Assembly (NCBI GenBank): GCA_041662765.1 | Contig: JBAZRT010000015.1 | Span: forward strand, 1-15,273 | From: JAPLXD01 sp041662765 | GTDB taxonomy: Bacteria > Patescibacteriota > Minisyncoccia > Moranbacterales > UBA11712 | DNA length: 15,273 nt | Direction of reading: 5' to 3' | Shown: piece after piece, positions 7,592-13,270 of the stretch | Numbering within the stretch: position 1 is the stretch's first letter | Layout of the letters: each line of letters begins with the position of its first letter | The notes under the pieces: generated by a model | Told to the model about the DNA's origin: nothing | The model's input: only the letters and a program-made list of their open reading frames with translations | Databases searched by the model: none | Program-made: the position numbers and the translations under genes

Positions 7592-8380
7592 TTGTACCAC
7601 AAAAGGATATTTCTTGGAACATCTTATCCACAACCAGCCATTACCACTTATCATAAACTAAAAAACATAGTTCTTGACGCGTTGTTTCCCGTTCTTTGCC
7701 TGTCTTGCGGAAAAGAAGGCTCTTGGCTTTGCGAAGAATGTTCAAGCCAGACAAAACTGCTTGATTTTCAAGTATGTCCGGTCTGTGAAGATATTATAAC
7801 CGAAAAAGGACGCCTGTGCTCTGCTTGCCGCGCCTCTCAAAAATCAAGTCTTGATTCGCTTCTTGCCGCGGTTTCTTATGAAAATCCATCGATAAAGCAT
7901 CTCGTTCACAATTTGAAATACCGCTTCGCGAGCAGTATTGCCGAGCCCTTGGCAATGTTGCTCGTCAAGGCGCTTGTTCGATCCGACTTTTCCGTTCCGG
8001 ACTGCATCATTCCAGTCCCCCTTCATCCAAGGCGCCTGCGCTGGCGAGGTTTCAATCAAAGCTTGCTCCTCGCTGAGCATATTGCCGAGGAGCTGACGCC
8101 TCTTCTGAAAATAGAGGTCTTGGATATTCTCTCACGCGCACGCTTCAATCAACCGCAGATGAAAATCAAAAATTATCAGGAAAGACTTCAAAACGTAAAG
8201 GATATCTTCACTTTCCGACCGGATACTGATCCATCTTTGATAAAAAACAAAAGCATACTGCTTGTCGACGACATTGCGACGACCGGCGCGACACTTGAAG
8301 AATGTGCCAAAGTTCTGAAATCCGCTGGCGCGAAAAAAGTCTTCGCGGCGGTCGTGGCGCGGCAAAGCGTGAAAAAATAG
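7592..8380 (+). CDS. comF: ComF family phosphoribosyltransferase-like competence protein
   Basis: ComF proteins are needed for natural transformation in several bacteria and act at the cytoplasmic side of DNA uptake. The protein has an N-terminal zinc-ribbon with four Cys pairs (C36/C39, C47/C50, C62/C65, C76/C79) and a type I phosphoribosyltransferase fold. VPLHPRRLRWRGFNQS at about 142-157 is a ComF hallmark, and the PRPP loop LVDDIATTGAT is at 224-234. The only in-frame standard start upstream of the Cys motifs is TTG 7592, directly after a stop codon. It lacks a ribosome site and lies just upstream of the start expected from the predicted promoter. Family similarity begins near residue 25, so the real start is uncertain. 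The sequence AAAAGGA at 7601 would instead serve an out-of-frame TTG at 7614. Neighbouring pilus genes suggest a shared DNA-uptake role. Confidence 0.9.
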   Translation: MYHKRIFLGTSYPQPAITTYHKLKNIVLDALFPVLCLSCGKEGSWLCEECSSQTKLLDFQVCPVCEDIITEKGRLCSACRASQKSSLDSLLAAVSYENPSIKHLVHNLKYRFASSIAEPLAMLLVKALVRSDFSVPDCIIPVPLHPRRLRWRGFNQSLLLAEHIAEELTPLLKIEVLDILSRARFNQPQMKIKNYQERLQNVKDIFTFRPDTDPSLIKNKSILLVDDIATTGATLEECAKVLKSAGAKKVFAAVVARQSVKK

Positions 8381-8381
8381 T

Positions 8382-8410
8382 TTGACTGGGAATACAGAAC
8401 CAGCTATTAT
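8382..8410 (+). promoter_or_regulatory. Strong sigma-70-like promoter of the LAGLIDADG gene
   Basis: TTGACT (8382-8387) and TATTAT (8405-8410) are separated by exactly 17 bp, with 5/6 matches in each box. The site begins one base after the comF stop codon. The expected transcription start is about 8416-8418, which coincides with the ATG at 8417, so the mRNA may be leaderless. The AGAGG just before the ATG would then not be transcribed. Confidence 0.7.
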
Positions 8411-8416
8411 AGAGGT

Positions 8417-9430
8417 ATGGCTGAAAGGCATAAATCTAAAAGAGTAAAATTTCCCAAAAATAAGCAAAGGGACTTTCTTTTTGCGGCAAAAAATAAACTC
8501 AGCATGGATTGGGGTGAATTTGCCAAAATTTTGAAAATAAGCGAAAGAAATCTTTCAGACTGGAAACGGGAGAAAATTACTCTTCCTCTAAGCACCGTTA
8601 AAATTATTTGTAAAAAAGCAGACCTAGCTCTTCCAAAAAATGTCCAACTGCTTTTGCCTTATTGGTATACGAAGAAAGGCGCCAGCAAAGGCGGACTCGC
8701 TGTCTTAGAGAAATACAAAACTATAGGAGGCGATCCGAAAATCAGAATGAAAAGATGGCAAGAATGGTGGGAAAAAGAGGGGAAATTCAAAAAACAACCT
8801 ATCCTTGATAGATTTCCCATTAAAAAACCGCTTTTCTCTGCTAAACTTGCAGAATTTGTCGGCATATTGCTGGGAGACGGCGGAATAAGCCAGCGGCAAG
8901 TTTCAATCACTCTTAACCGCGAAACTGACAAAGAGTATATCAAATTTGTGAAAAAAATGATTAAGGAGTTGTTTGGAATTTCCCCTGGATTGTATTCGCA
9001 TCTCAAAAGCAAAGCAGATACGATTGTGATTTCTCGCACCGAGCTGGTAGAGTATCTGACGCAAAGGCTGGGATTGAAAACTGGAAATAAAGTTAAACAG
9101 AGAATAGATATCCCGAAATGGATTATGCGCAAAAGAAAATATAAGATAGCCTGTTTGCGCGGCCTAGTGGATACAGACGGTACTACAATAATACATAGAT
9201 ACAAATCAAAGAATCGATTCTATGTTTACAAAAAATTGGGTTTTACCAGCCGATCATTTCCCCTTCTCAAATCCGTCAACGGCATACTGACAGAGCTCAA
9301 AATAAAAAATAGAATCGCAAAAGACCAATATGACATAAGGATTGAAGCGGTGGCTGACATAAAAAAATATTTTGACCTAATCGGCTCAAGCAACCCAAAA
9401 CACTTGAAAAGATATCTAACTGGGCTATAA
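8417..9430 (+). CDS. Free-standing LAGLIDADG homing-endonuclease-like protein with N-terminal HTH
   Basis: 337 residues. A helix-turn-helix-like segment lies at about 32-60 (WGEFAKILKISERNLSDWKR). A linker follows, then a homing-endonuclease domain with two LAGLIDADG helices, LAEFVGILLGDG at 144-155 and CLRGLVDTDG at 246-255. The metal-binding acids D154 and D254 are intact, so cleavage activity is possible. Such proteins usually make a site-specific double-strand break to copy their own gene, or less often act as maturases or regulators. It is not inside an intron or intein: comF upstream ends normally and tRNA-Ser follows. It has its own promoter, and its stop codon TAA is part of the -10 box of the tRNA-Ser promoter. 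The N-terminus is very basic. The target is unknown; the neighbouring tRNA-Ser or its flank is a guess. Family assignment is firm, function not. Confidence 0.9.
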   Translation: MAERHKSKRVKFPKNKQRDFLFAAKNKLSMDWGEFAKILKISERNLSDWKREKITLPLSTVKIICKKADLALPKNVQLLLPYWYTKKGASKGGLAVLEKYKTIGGDPKIRMKRWQEWWEKEGKFKKQPILDRFPIKKPLFSAKLAEFVGILLGDGGISQRQVSITLNRETDKEYIKFVKKMIKELFGISPGLYSHLKSKADTIVISRTELVEYLTQRLGLKTGNKVKQRIDIPKWIMRKRKYKIACLRGLVDTDGTTIIHRYKSKNRFYVYKKLGFTSRSFPLLKSVNGILTELKIKNRIAKDQYDIRIEAVADIKKYFDLIGSSNPKHLKRYLTGL

Positions 9431-9431
9431 T
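9404..9431 (+). promoter_or_regulatory. Promoter of the tRNA-Ser genes
   Basis: TTGAAA (9404-9409), a 16-bp spacer, then a perfect TATAAT (9426-9431). The predicted start near 9438 is about 5 nt ahead of tRNA-Ser(GCU), as expected for a tRNA promoter. The whole element lies in the last codons of the LAGLIDADG gene, and the TAA stop is within the -10 box. Confidence 0.75.
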
Positions 9432-9442
9432 CAAAAAGTCGA

Positions 9443-9534
9443 GGAGAGGTGCCTGAGCATGGCTTAAAGGAGCATCCTGCTAAGATGTTGACTCCGCAAG
9501 GGGTCCCAGGGTTCGAATCCCTGCCTCTCCGCCA
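9443..9534 (+). tRNA. tRNA-Ser (anticodon GCU)
   Basis: Class II tRNA. The acceptor GGAGAGG (9443-9449) pairs with CCTCTCC (9524-9530). A 3-bp D stem CCT/AGG is followed by an anticodon arm GCATC-CTGCTAA-GATGT with GCT in the loop. The long variable arm has GACTCC paired with GGGGTC around GCAA, and the T arm is CAGGG-TTCGAAT-CCCTG. Discriminator G and CCA are encoded in the DNA. It decodes AGC/AGU and lies directly behind a strong promoter. Confidence 0.95.
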
Positions 9535-9561
9535 AGTTTTAATTTAGCGTCGAATAACATT

Positions 9562-9651
9562 GGAGAGGTGCCGGAGCGGCTGAACGGACCAGTCTTGAAA
9601 ACTGGAGTACCGGAAACGGTACCGGGGGTTCAAATCCCTCCCTCTCCGCCA
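9562..9651 (+). tRNA. tRNA-Ser (anticodon UGA)
   Basis: Class II tRNA 27 nt after tRNA-Ser(GCU), with the same acceptor stem GGAGAGG/CCTCTCC. The anticodon arm is CCAGT-CTTGAAA-ACTGG with TGA in the loop. The long variable arm GTACCG/CGGTAC and a T arm GGGGGTTCAAATCCCTC region are present. Discriminator G and CCA are encoded. It reads UCN codons. No separate promoter is seen, so it probably belongs to the transcript starting near 9438. A protein gene begins 15 nt after the CCA. Confidence 0.95.
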
Positions 9652-9666
9652 AGAATAAACAAACTT

Positions 9667-10206
9667 ATGGACCGCATGAGATCGAAAAGGGAAATAGCAA
9701 AAAGCACCGAACCCAATATTCCGGCAAATTTTTCGCAAGATGAGGACCCTGTTTTTTCCTGGGAAGCATCCGAATACGAATATATCGAAAAACATCCAAA
9801 ATGGTATTGGATAATGGGGACTCTTTTGCTCGCAGTCATTGTCTATGCCATTGTTACCAATTCCATTTTGATGGCCATCACCTTCGTTATGATCGGAATG
9901 CTCGGATATGTTTATGCGGAGCGCGAACCGCGCCTCATCCATATGGAAATCAATCCAGATGGAGTGATCGTTGACAAAATCATGTATGAGTATGATGATC
10001 TCAAGAGCTTCTGGATATTCTATGAAGTGGAGGCTAGCTTCAGGGTATTGAGCCTCCATAGCAAAAAAACTTTTCTTCCCCATGTCCATATTCCTGTCGG
10101 CGACGCCAATCCAATACTGATTCGCGAGTTTTTGCTCAACTATTTGCCCGAGATAAGACAAGAAATGACCATTGTCGATCGATTTTCTCTCATGATCGGC
10201 TTGTAA
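9667..10206 (+). CDS. Unrecognised two-helix membrane protein with a PH-like soluble domain
   Basis: 179 residues. A polar N-terminus (1-45) is followed by two adjacent membrane helices at about 46-64 and 66-84, then a cytosolic beta-rich domain (about 88-179) with HMEINPDGVIVDKIMYEYDDLKSFWI and a final amphipathic helix. The helical hairpin followed by a strand-rich domain resembles bacterial PH-like (bPH/DUF5673-type) membrane proteins, but I do not recognise the family with certainty and give no function. ATG 9667 is used because everything upstream in this frame is tRNA-Ser sequence. There is no Shine-Dalgarno: the ATG is 15 nt behind the CCA end of the tRNA, so tRNA 3'-end processing would leave a nearly leaderless mRNA. 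tRNA-Arg(GCG) follows 16 nt after its stop, so it is enclosed in a tRNA-rich transcript. Confidence 0.8.
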   Translation: MDRMRSKREIAKSTEPNIPANFSQDEDPVFSWEASEYEYIEKHPKWYWIMGTLLLAVIVYAIVTNSILMAITFVMIGMLGYVYAEREPRLIHMEINPDGVIVDKIMYEYDDLKSFWIFYEVEASFRVLSLHSKKTFLPHVHIPVGDANPILIREFLLNYLPEIRQEMTIVDRFSLMIGL

Positions 10207-10222
10207 GTTAACATCACAATAT

Positions 10223-10294
10223 GTCTCCGTAGTTCAACGGATAGAACATAGGCTTGCGGAGCCTAAAATCGAGGTTCGATTCCTCGCGGGGACA
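10223..10294 (+). tRNA. tRNA-Arg (anticodon GCG)
   Basis: The acceptor GTCTCCG (10223-10229) pairs with CGGGGAC (10287-10293). The D arm is GTTC..GAAC and the anticodon arm TAGGC-TTGCGGA-GCCTA has GCG in the loop. The T arm is CGAGG-TTCGATT-CCTCG with discriminator A. CCA is not encoded, unlike the two tRNA-Ser genes. GCG in place of the common bacterial ACG (inosine) anticodon is unusual. No clear promoter of its own is seen. Confidence 0.92.
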
Positions 10295-10322
10295 CACAAA
10301 ACATCTTAATACTTCGCAACCC

Positions 10323-10397
10323 GTCTCCATAGCTCAATGGATAGAGCGTCCCGCCCCGGCGGGAAAATAAAAGTCCGTCGCAAAATAAACTTAATCT
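10323..10397 (+). pseudogene. Truncated tRNA-Arg copy, repeat unit 1
   Basis: The first 26 bases are identical to the 5' half of the intact tRNA-Arg(CCG) at 10473, including acceptor strand and D arm. At the anticodon arm the sequence changes to a GC hairpin TCCCGC-CCCG-GCGGGA (10349-10364), followed by an A-rich tail ending in AACTTAATCT. No T arm and no 3' acceptor strand exist, so a normal tRNA cannot form. Confidence 0.8.
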
Positions 10398-10472
10398 GTC
10401 TCCATAGCTCAATGGATAGAGCGTCCCGCCCCGGCGGGAAAATGAAAGTCCATCGCAAAATAAACTTAATCT
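10398..10472 (+). pseudogene. Truncated tRNA-Arg copy, repeat unit 2
   Basis: Same 75-bp unit as the preceding one, differing at only two positions (both A/G changes in the tail). The hairpin TCCCGC-CCCG-GCGGGA is at 10424-10439. The unit ends exactly where the intact tRNA-Arg(CCG) begins. Confidence 0.8.
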
Positions 10473-10544
10473 GTCTCCATAGCTCAATGGATAGAGCGCA
10501 GGCCTCCGAAGCCTGAAATAAAGGTTCGACTCCTTTTGGGGACA
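10473..10544 (+). tRNA. tRNA-Arg (anticodon CCG)
   Basis: The acceptor GTCTCCA (10473-10479) pairs with TGGGGAC (10537-10543). The D arm is GCTC..GAGC, and the anticodon arm CAGGC-CTCCGAA-GCCTG has CCG in the loop. The T arm is AAAGG-TTCGACT-CCTTT with discriminator A; CCA is not encoded. It decodes CGG. The recG frame begins immediately downstream. Confidence 0.93.
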
Positions 10545-10609
10545 CTAGGGAACAACTTCAATACCCCCTTTCTCAAATTTCTTTCATTGAAAAAAACTAT
10601 CTCAAAAAA

Positions 10610-12631
10610 ATGGAAAAGCTCGGTCTCGAGACTGTCCGGGATTTTTTGTATTTCCTTCCAGTCCGCTATGATGATTTTTCACATACGTCGAAAATCAGCG
10701 ATTTAAAGGTGGATGAAACCGCGACAATTGAAGGAAAGATAATCAACATTCAGAACATCCGCACCTGGAAAAAAAGAATGGAGATCACGGAAGCCATCTT
10801 GGAAGACAAATCCGGACCGATCAGAGTCGCTTGGTTCAACCAGCCCTTTCTTTTGAACAACGTAAAAAAAGATTCCCTGCTGAGGCTCAGCGGAAAAGTG
10901 AGCTGGGACAAAAAAGGACTGTTTCTTTCAAATCCCGCCTATGAAAACGCGAAGCGTGCGCCGACCAACACCGGCCGGCTTGTCCCCGTCTATGCGGAAA
11001 CGCGCGGCATCACTTCCAAATGGCTGCGCTGGAAAATGAGCCAATTGCTCAAAAATTATTTGGCCGAAATTCCCGAAGTCGTCCCCGAAGCCATTCTCAA
11101 GAGGCAGAAGCTATTTGGCATCCAGGAATCTATCCGCGAACTTCACTTTCCAAAAAACCTTGAAAATATAGGGTTAGCGCAAAAAAGAATAGCCTTTGAA
11201 GAGATGTTTCTTATTCAACTCGCTGCTGTTCGCGCCCGAAAAGACTGGGAGGAATCAAAGGCCGTTCCGGTTGAATTTGATGAAAAATTGGTCAAAAAAT
11301 TCGTCGCAACCCTCCCCTTCAAATTAACCGACGCGCAAAGAAAATCGTCCTTTCAGATTCTGAAAGATCTTGAAAAAAAATACCCGATGAACCGGCTTCT
11401 TGAGGGCGATGTCGGATCGGGAAAAACAGTTGTCGCTGCTATTGCCGCACTCGAAACAATGATGGCCGGATATCAAACGCCAATTTTGGCTCCAACCGAA
11501 GTGCTTGCCCGCCAGCACTTTGAAACTTTCGGAAAAGTTTTGAAAGATTTTTCCCGGAAAATCGGACTTTTGACGAACAGCGAGAGCCGGACTTTTTGGA
11601 AAAAAAATACAAAGAAAAATTTTCTCGGAAAGATCAAGCGCGGAGACATAAAGATCTTGATCGGCACGCACGCTCTCATTCAAGAATCGGTTGAATTCAA
11701 AAACTTGGCCCTTGTGATCATCGACGAACAACATCGTTTCGGCGTGAACCAAAGGGCATACTTGCAAAAACAAACTTCCAATTTGAAAGACGGCCTCAAA
11801 AACTCTATTCCCCACCTCCTTTCGATGACCGCAACGCCTATTCCCCGCACATTGGCGCTCGCCTTTTTCGGCAATCTTGATATATCCCTTCTGGACGAAA
11901 TGCCCAAGGGAAGAAAGAAAATTATTACAAAGATCATCACACCGGCCAAACGGAAAGAAATGTATGATTTTATTCGCTCTGAAATTGAATCCGGCCGGCA
12001 AGTATTTTTTATTTTCCCGCTTATTGAAGAATCGGAAAAGATCACGGGGAAAGCCGCAACGGAAGAACACAAAAATCTTTCTGAAAATATTTTTCCGAAC
12101 CTCCAGATCGGGCTCTTGCACGGCCGGATGAAGCCAAAAGAAAAAGAAGAAGTGATGACGAAGTTCAAAAACAAAGATCTTGATATTTTGGTTTCCACTT
12201 CTGTCATTGAAGTCGGCGTGGACGTTCCGAACGCAACGATCATGGTCATTGAAGGTTCGGAGCGGTTTGGATTGGCTCAACTTCACCAGTTCCGCGGACG
12301 CGTCGGCCGGTCCGACCATCAATCCCATTGTTTTCTTTTAACCGATTCGAACTCTGAAAATACTTCACGAAGACTGCAAGCCTTGATCAATTCGGAAAAC
12401 GGATTCAAGCTCGCCGAAAAGGATCTTGAGATCCGCGGACCGGGCCAATTCCTCGGCACCCGCCAATCCGGAATCGCCGACAGCGCCATGCAATATCTCG
12501 GCGATATAAAATTGATCCAACAGGCCCGCCTGGAAGCCCAATCTGTCTTCGCCCTCGACCCAAAACTTGAAAAATTTCCTGCCCTCAAAAAAACTTTGGA
12601 AAAAATGGACAAAGATGTCCATTTAGAATAA
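10610..12631 (+). CDS. recG: ATP-dependent DNA helicase RecG
   Basis: Branch-migration helicase that remodels stalled forks and recombination intermediates. From ATG 10610 there are 673 residues: the wedge/OB domain (about 30-115), then two RecA-like domains. Walker A GDVGSGKT is at 266-273, LAPTEVLARQHF at 293-304, the DEQH box at 372-375, SMTATPIPRTLAL at 405-417, and then LHGRMKPKEKEEVM, STSVIEVGVDVPNA and QFRGRVGR. The C-terminal RecG part FLGTRQSG is present. The frame stays open upstream to 10517, and its translation just before the ATG (PLSQISFIEKNYLKK, then MEKLGLETV) looks like the conserved RecG N-terminus. No ATG, GTG or TTG exists in that stretch. The true start may be a rare codon such as AUU at 10577, or a base may be missing. 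The annotated start is therefore the first standard one, not necessarily the real one. Confidence 0.93.
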   Translation: MEKLGLETVRDFLYFLPVRYDDFSHTSKISDLKVDETATIEGKIINIQNIRTWKKRMEITEAILEDKSGPIRVAWFNQPFLLNNVKKDSLLRLSGKVSWDKKGLFLSNPAYENAKRAPTNTGRLVPVYAETRGITSKWLRWKMSQLLKNYLAEIPEVVPEAILKRQKLFGIQESIRELHFPKNLENIGLAQKRIAFEEMFLIQLAAVRARKDWEESKAVPVEFDEKLVKKFVATLPFKLTDAQRKSSFQILKDLEKKYPMNRLLEGDVGSGKTVVAAIAALETMMAGYQTPILAPTEVLARQHFETFGKVLKDFSRKIGLLTNSESRTFWKKNTKKNFLGKIKRGDIKILIGTHALIQESVEFKNLALVIIDEQHRFGVNQRAYLQKQTSNLKDGLKNSIPHLLSMTATPIPRTLALAFFGNLDISLLDEMPKGRKKIITKIITPAKRKEMYDFIRSEIESGRQVFFIFPLIEESEKITGKAATEEHKNLSENIFPNLQIGLLHGRMKPKEKEEVMTKFKNKDLDILVSTSVIEVGVDVPNATIMVIEGSERFGLAQLHQFRGRVGRSDHQSHCFLLTDSNSENTSRRLQALINSENGFKLAEKDLEIRGPGQFLGTRQSGIADSAMQYLGDIKLIQQARLEAQSVFALDPKLEKFPALKKTLEKMDKDVHLE

Positions 12632-12662
12632 AAAAACAGGGGCTGGATATCGATCCAACCCC
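12630..12662 (-). terminator. Intrinsic terminator of the secreted-protein gene (minus strand)
   Basis: On the minus strand GGGGTTGGAT and ATCCAGCCCC form a 10-bp stem with one U-G pair and loop CGAT (12662-12639), followed by TG and seven T (12636-12630). Read on the plus strand the stem has a C/A mismatch and no T tract, so it works for the minus strand. Its T tract overlaps the recG stop codon. Confidence 0.8.
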
Positions 12663-12667
12663 CTTGT

Positions 12668-12700
12668 CTTGCTTGGCAAGCTTTCTCTTTTTCTTTTTCC
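12668..12700 (+). terminator. Possible recG terminator
   Basis: CTTGC-TTG-GCAAG hairpin (12668-12680) followed by a pyrimidine- and T-rich stretch to about 12700. The stem is short and the T tract is broken by C, so this is a weak call. Confidence 0.3.
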
Positions 12701-12708
12701 GGTTTTTT

Positions 12709-13086
12709 TCAGCGCTTTAGCGCTTCTTGCGCCGAACGGTTGAGAATCTTTTCGATGCCTTCGGCAATCTTGATCCCAACCCTTTCGCCAATTTCCGCAC
12801 TGCCCGCCCCGCTCATTTTTACATTGGGCTTAAGCGGATTTACCTCAAACTGAAGGTTCTGTTTTTCGTTCTTGGCGATAAAATCTATGACCGCAAATCG
12901 ACCAAGCAGGTCGTCGCCAACAACCATATCGATCCGGACACCACGAGGATAGGCCTTTTGAGCAACTGACTCTATCATCGCCAACTCTTGCTCAGAGACC
13001 AGAGCCGAGCGCTCGATTGCCCATGCCGCGACTGCCATTCCCCACATCAACACCGTCAATACCGACACAGCAGCGATCTTTCTCAT
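12709..13086 (-). CDS. Small secreted protein, family not recognised
   Basis: 125 residues. It opens with a clear Sec signal peptide: basic MRK, a hydrophobic core to about residue 20, and a likely signal peptidase I site AWA/IE after residue 23. The mature part of about 102 residues is helix-forming, then has a strand-like segment RFAVIDFIAKNEKQNLQFEVNP (about 63-84) and an amphipathic C-terminal helix (GIKIAEGIEKIL). It has no cysteines and no motif that I can name. The start ATG 13086 has a strong Shine-Dalgarno, GGGGGAGAG, unlike most genes in the window. It ends before an intrinsic terminator and lies 184 nt downstream of another unrecognised gene, with two large hairpins between them. 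Confidence 0.8.
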   Translation of the reverse strand: MRKIAAVSVLTVLMWGMAVAAWAIERSALVSEQELAMIESVAQKAYPRGVRIDMVVGDDLLGRFAVIDFIAKNEKQNLQFEVNPLKPNVKMSGAGSAEIGERVGIKIAEGIEKILNRSAQEALKR

Positions 13087-13120
13087 CTCTCCCCCGATTT
13101 TTCATGTGCAATATTTTGTT

Positions 13121-13173
13121 CCTCATCTGAATTCGCCAGACAGCGACGTGCGCGCTGGCGAACTCGGATGAGG
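13121..13173. repeat. Large imperfect inverted repeat (hairpin 1)
   Basis: Arms 13121-13139 and 13155-13173 pair over 19 positions with one G-T pair and one A/C mismatch, around a 15-nt loop. Core arms are TTCGCCAG and CTGGCGAA, outer arms CCTCATC and GATGAGG. No T tract follows on either strand, so it does not look like a terminator. It could be an RNA processing or stability element or a REP-like palindrome. Confidence 0.75.
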
Positions 13174-13174
13174 A

Positions 13175-13199
13175 GGGAGCCGACTATGTCGAAGCTCCC
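13175..13199. repeat. Adjacent inverted repeat (hairpin 2)
   Basis: GGGAGC (13175-13180) pairs with GCTCCC (13194-13199). Inside it CGAC pairs with GTCG around TAT, giving a nearly continuous 10-bp stem with a 2-nt bulge. It starts 1 nt after hairpin 1, so the two would stack in a transcript of this region. Confidence 0.65.
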
Positions 13200-13270
13200 G
13201 CCGAAAACTTGTTTTCTCCTTTTTTCCGCCACGATTTTTTCGGGGCTGTTATTTTTGGAAATGTTTGAGA

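Larger units (their letters stand above)
10323..10498 (+). repeat. 75-bp tandem repeat built on a tRNA-Arg 5' half
   Basis: Three starts of the sequence GTCTCCATAGCTCAATGGAT lie exactly 75 bp apart (10323, 10398, 10473). The first two units are full length and near identical. The third has only the first 26 bases in common and then continues as the real tRNA-Arg(CCG). All bounds were read by eye. Confidence 0.9.

Noticed and set aside
7418..7654. 78-codon minus-strand frame ending 2 nt before the terminator-like hairpin, with a Lys/Gln/Asn-rich C-terminus.
   Set aside because: It overlaps the comF promoter and N-terminus, has no ribosome site, and its first half is not protein-like. The match of its stop with the hairpin is noted but too weak to call a gene.
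7614..7661. 15-codon leader peptide starting at TTG behind AAAAGGA, ahead of the comF domain.
   Set aside because: A short frame with a TTG start is easily found by chance; kept only as a remark on the uncertain comF start.
9544..10161. 205-codon minus-strand frame.
   Set aside because: It runs antisense through the membrane-protein gene and tRNA-Ser(UGA), and its RGRDLNPRYRFR segment is reverse tRNA sequence.
10323..10472. CRISPR-like array.
   Set aside because: The two units are near identical over their full 75 bp with no variable spacers, and the conserved part is tRNA sequence.
10263..10545. Minus-strand reading frames of 74 and 79 codons with a 25-residue repeated peptide ending in SPRGIEPRF / MSPKGVEPLF.
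   Set aside because: They are the reverse of tRNA-Arg genes and the 75-bp pseudo-tRNA units; such peptides are well-known false translations of tRNA genes. The peptide repeat only reflects the DNA repeat, whose length is divisible by three.
11324..12328. 334-codon minus-strand frame inside recG.
   Set aside because: recG is certain on the plus strand by motifs; the antisense frame is Phe/Lys-rich with no recognisable domain.
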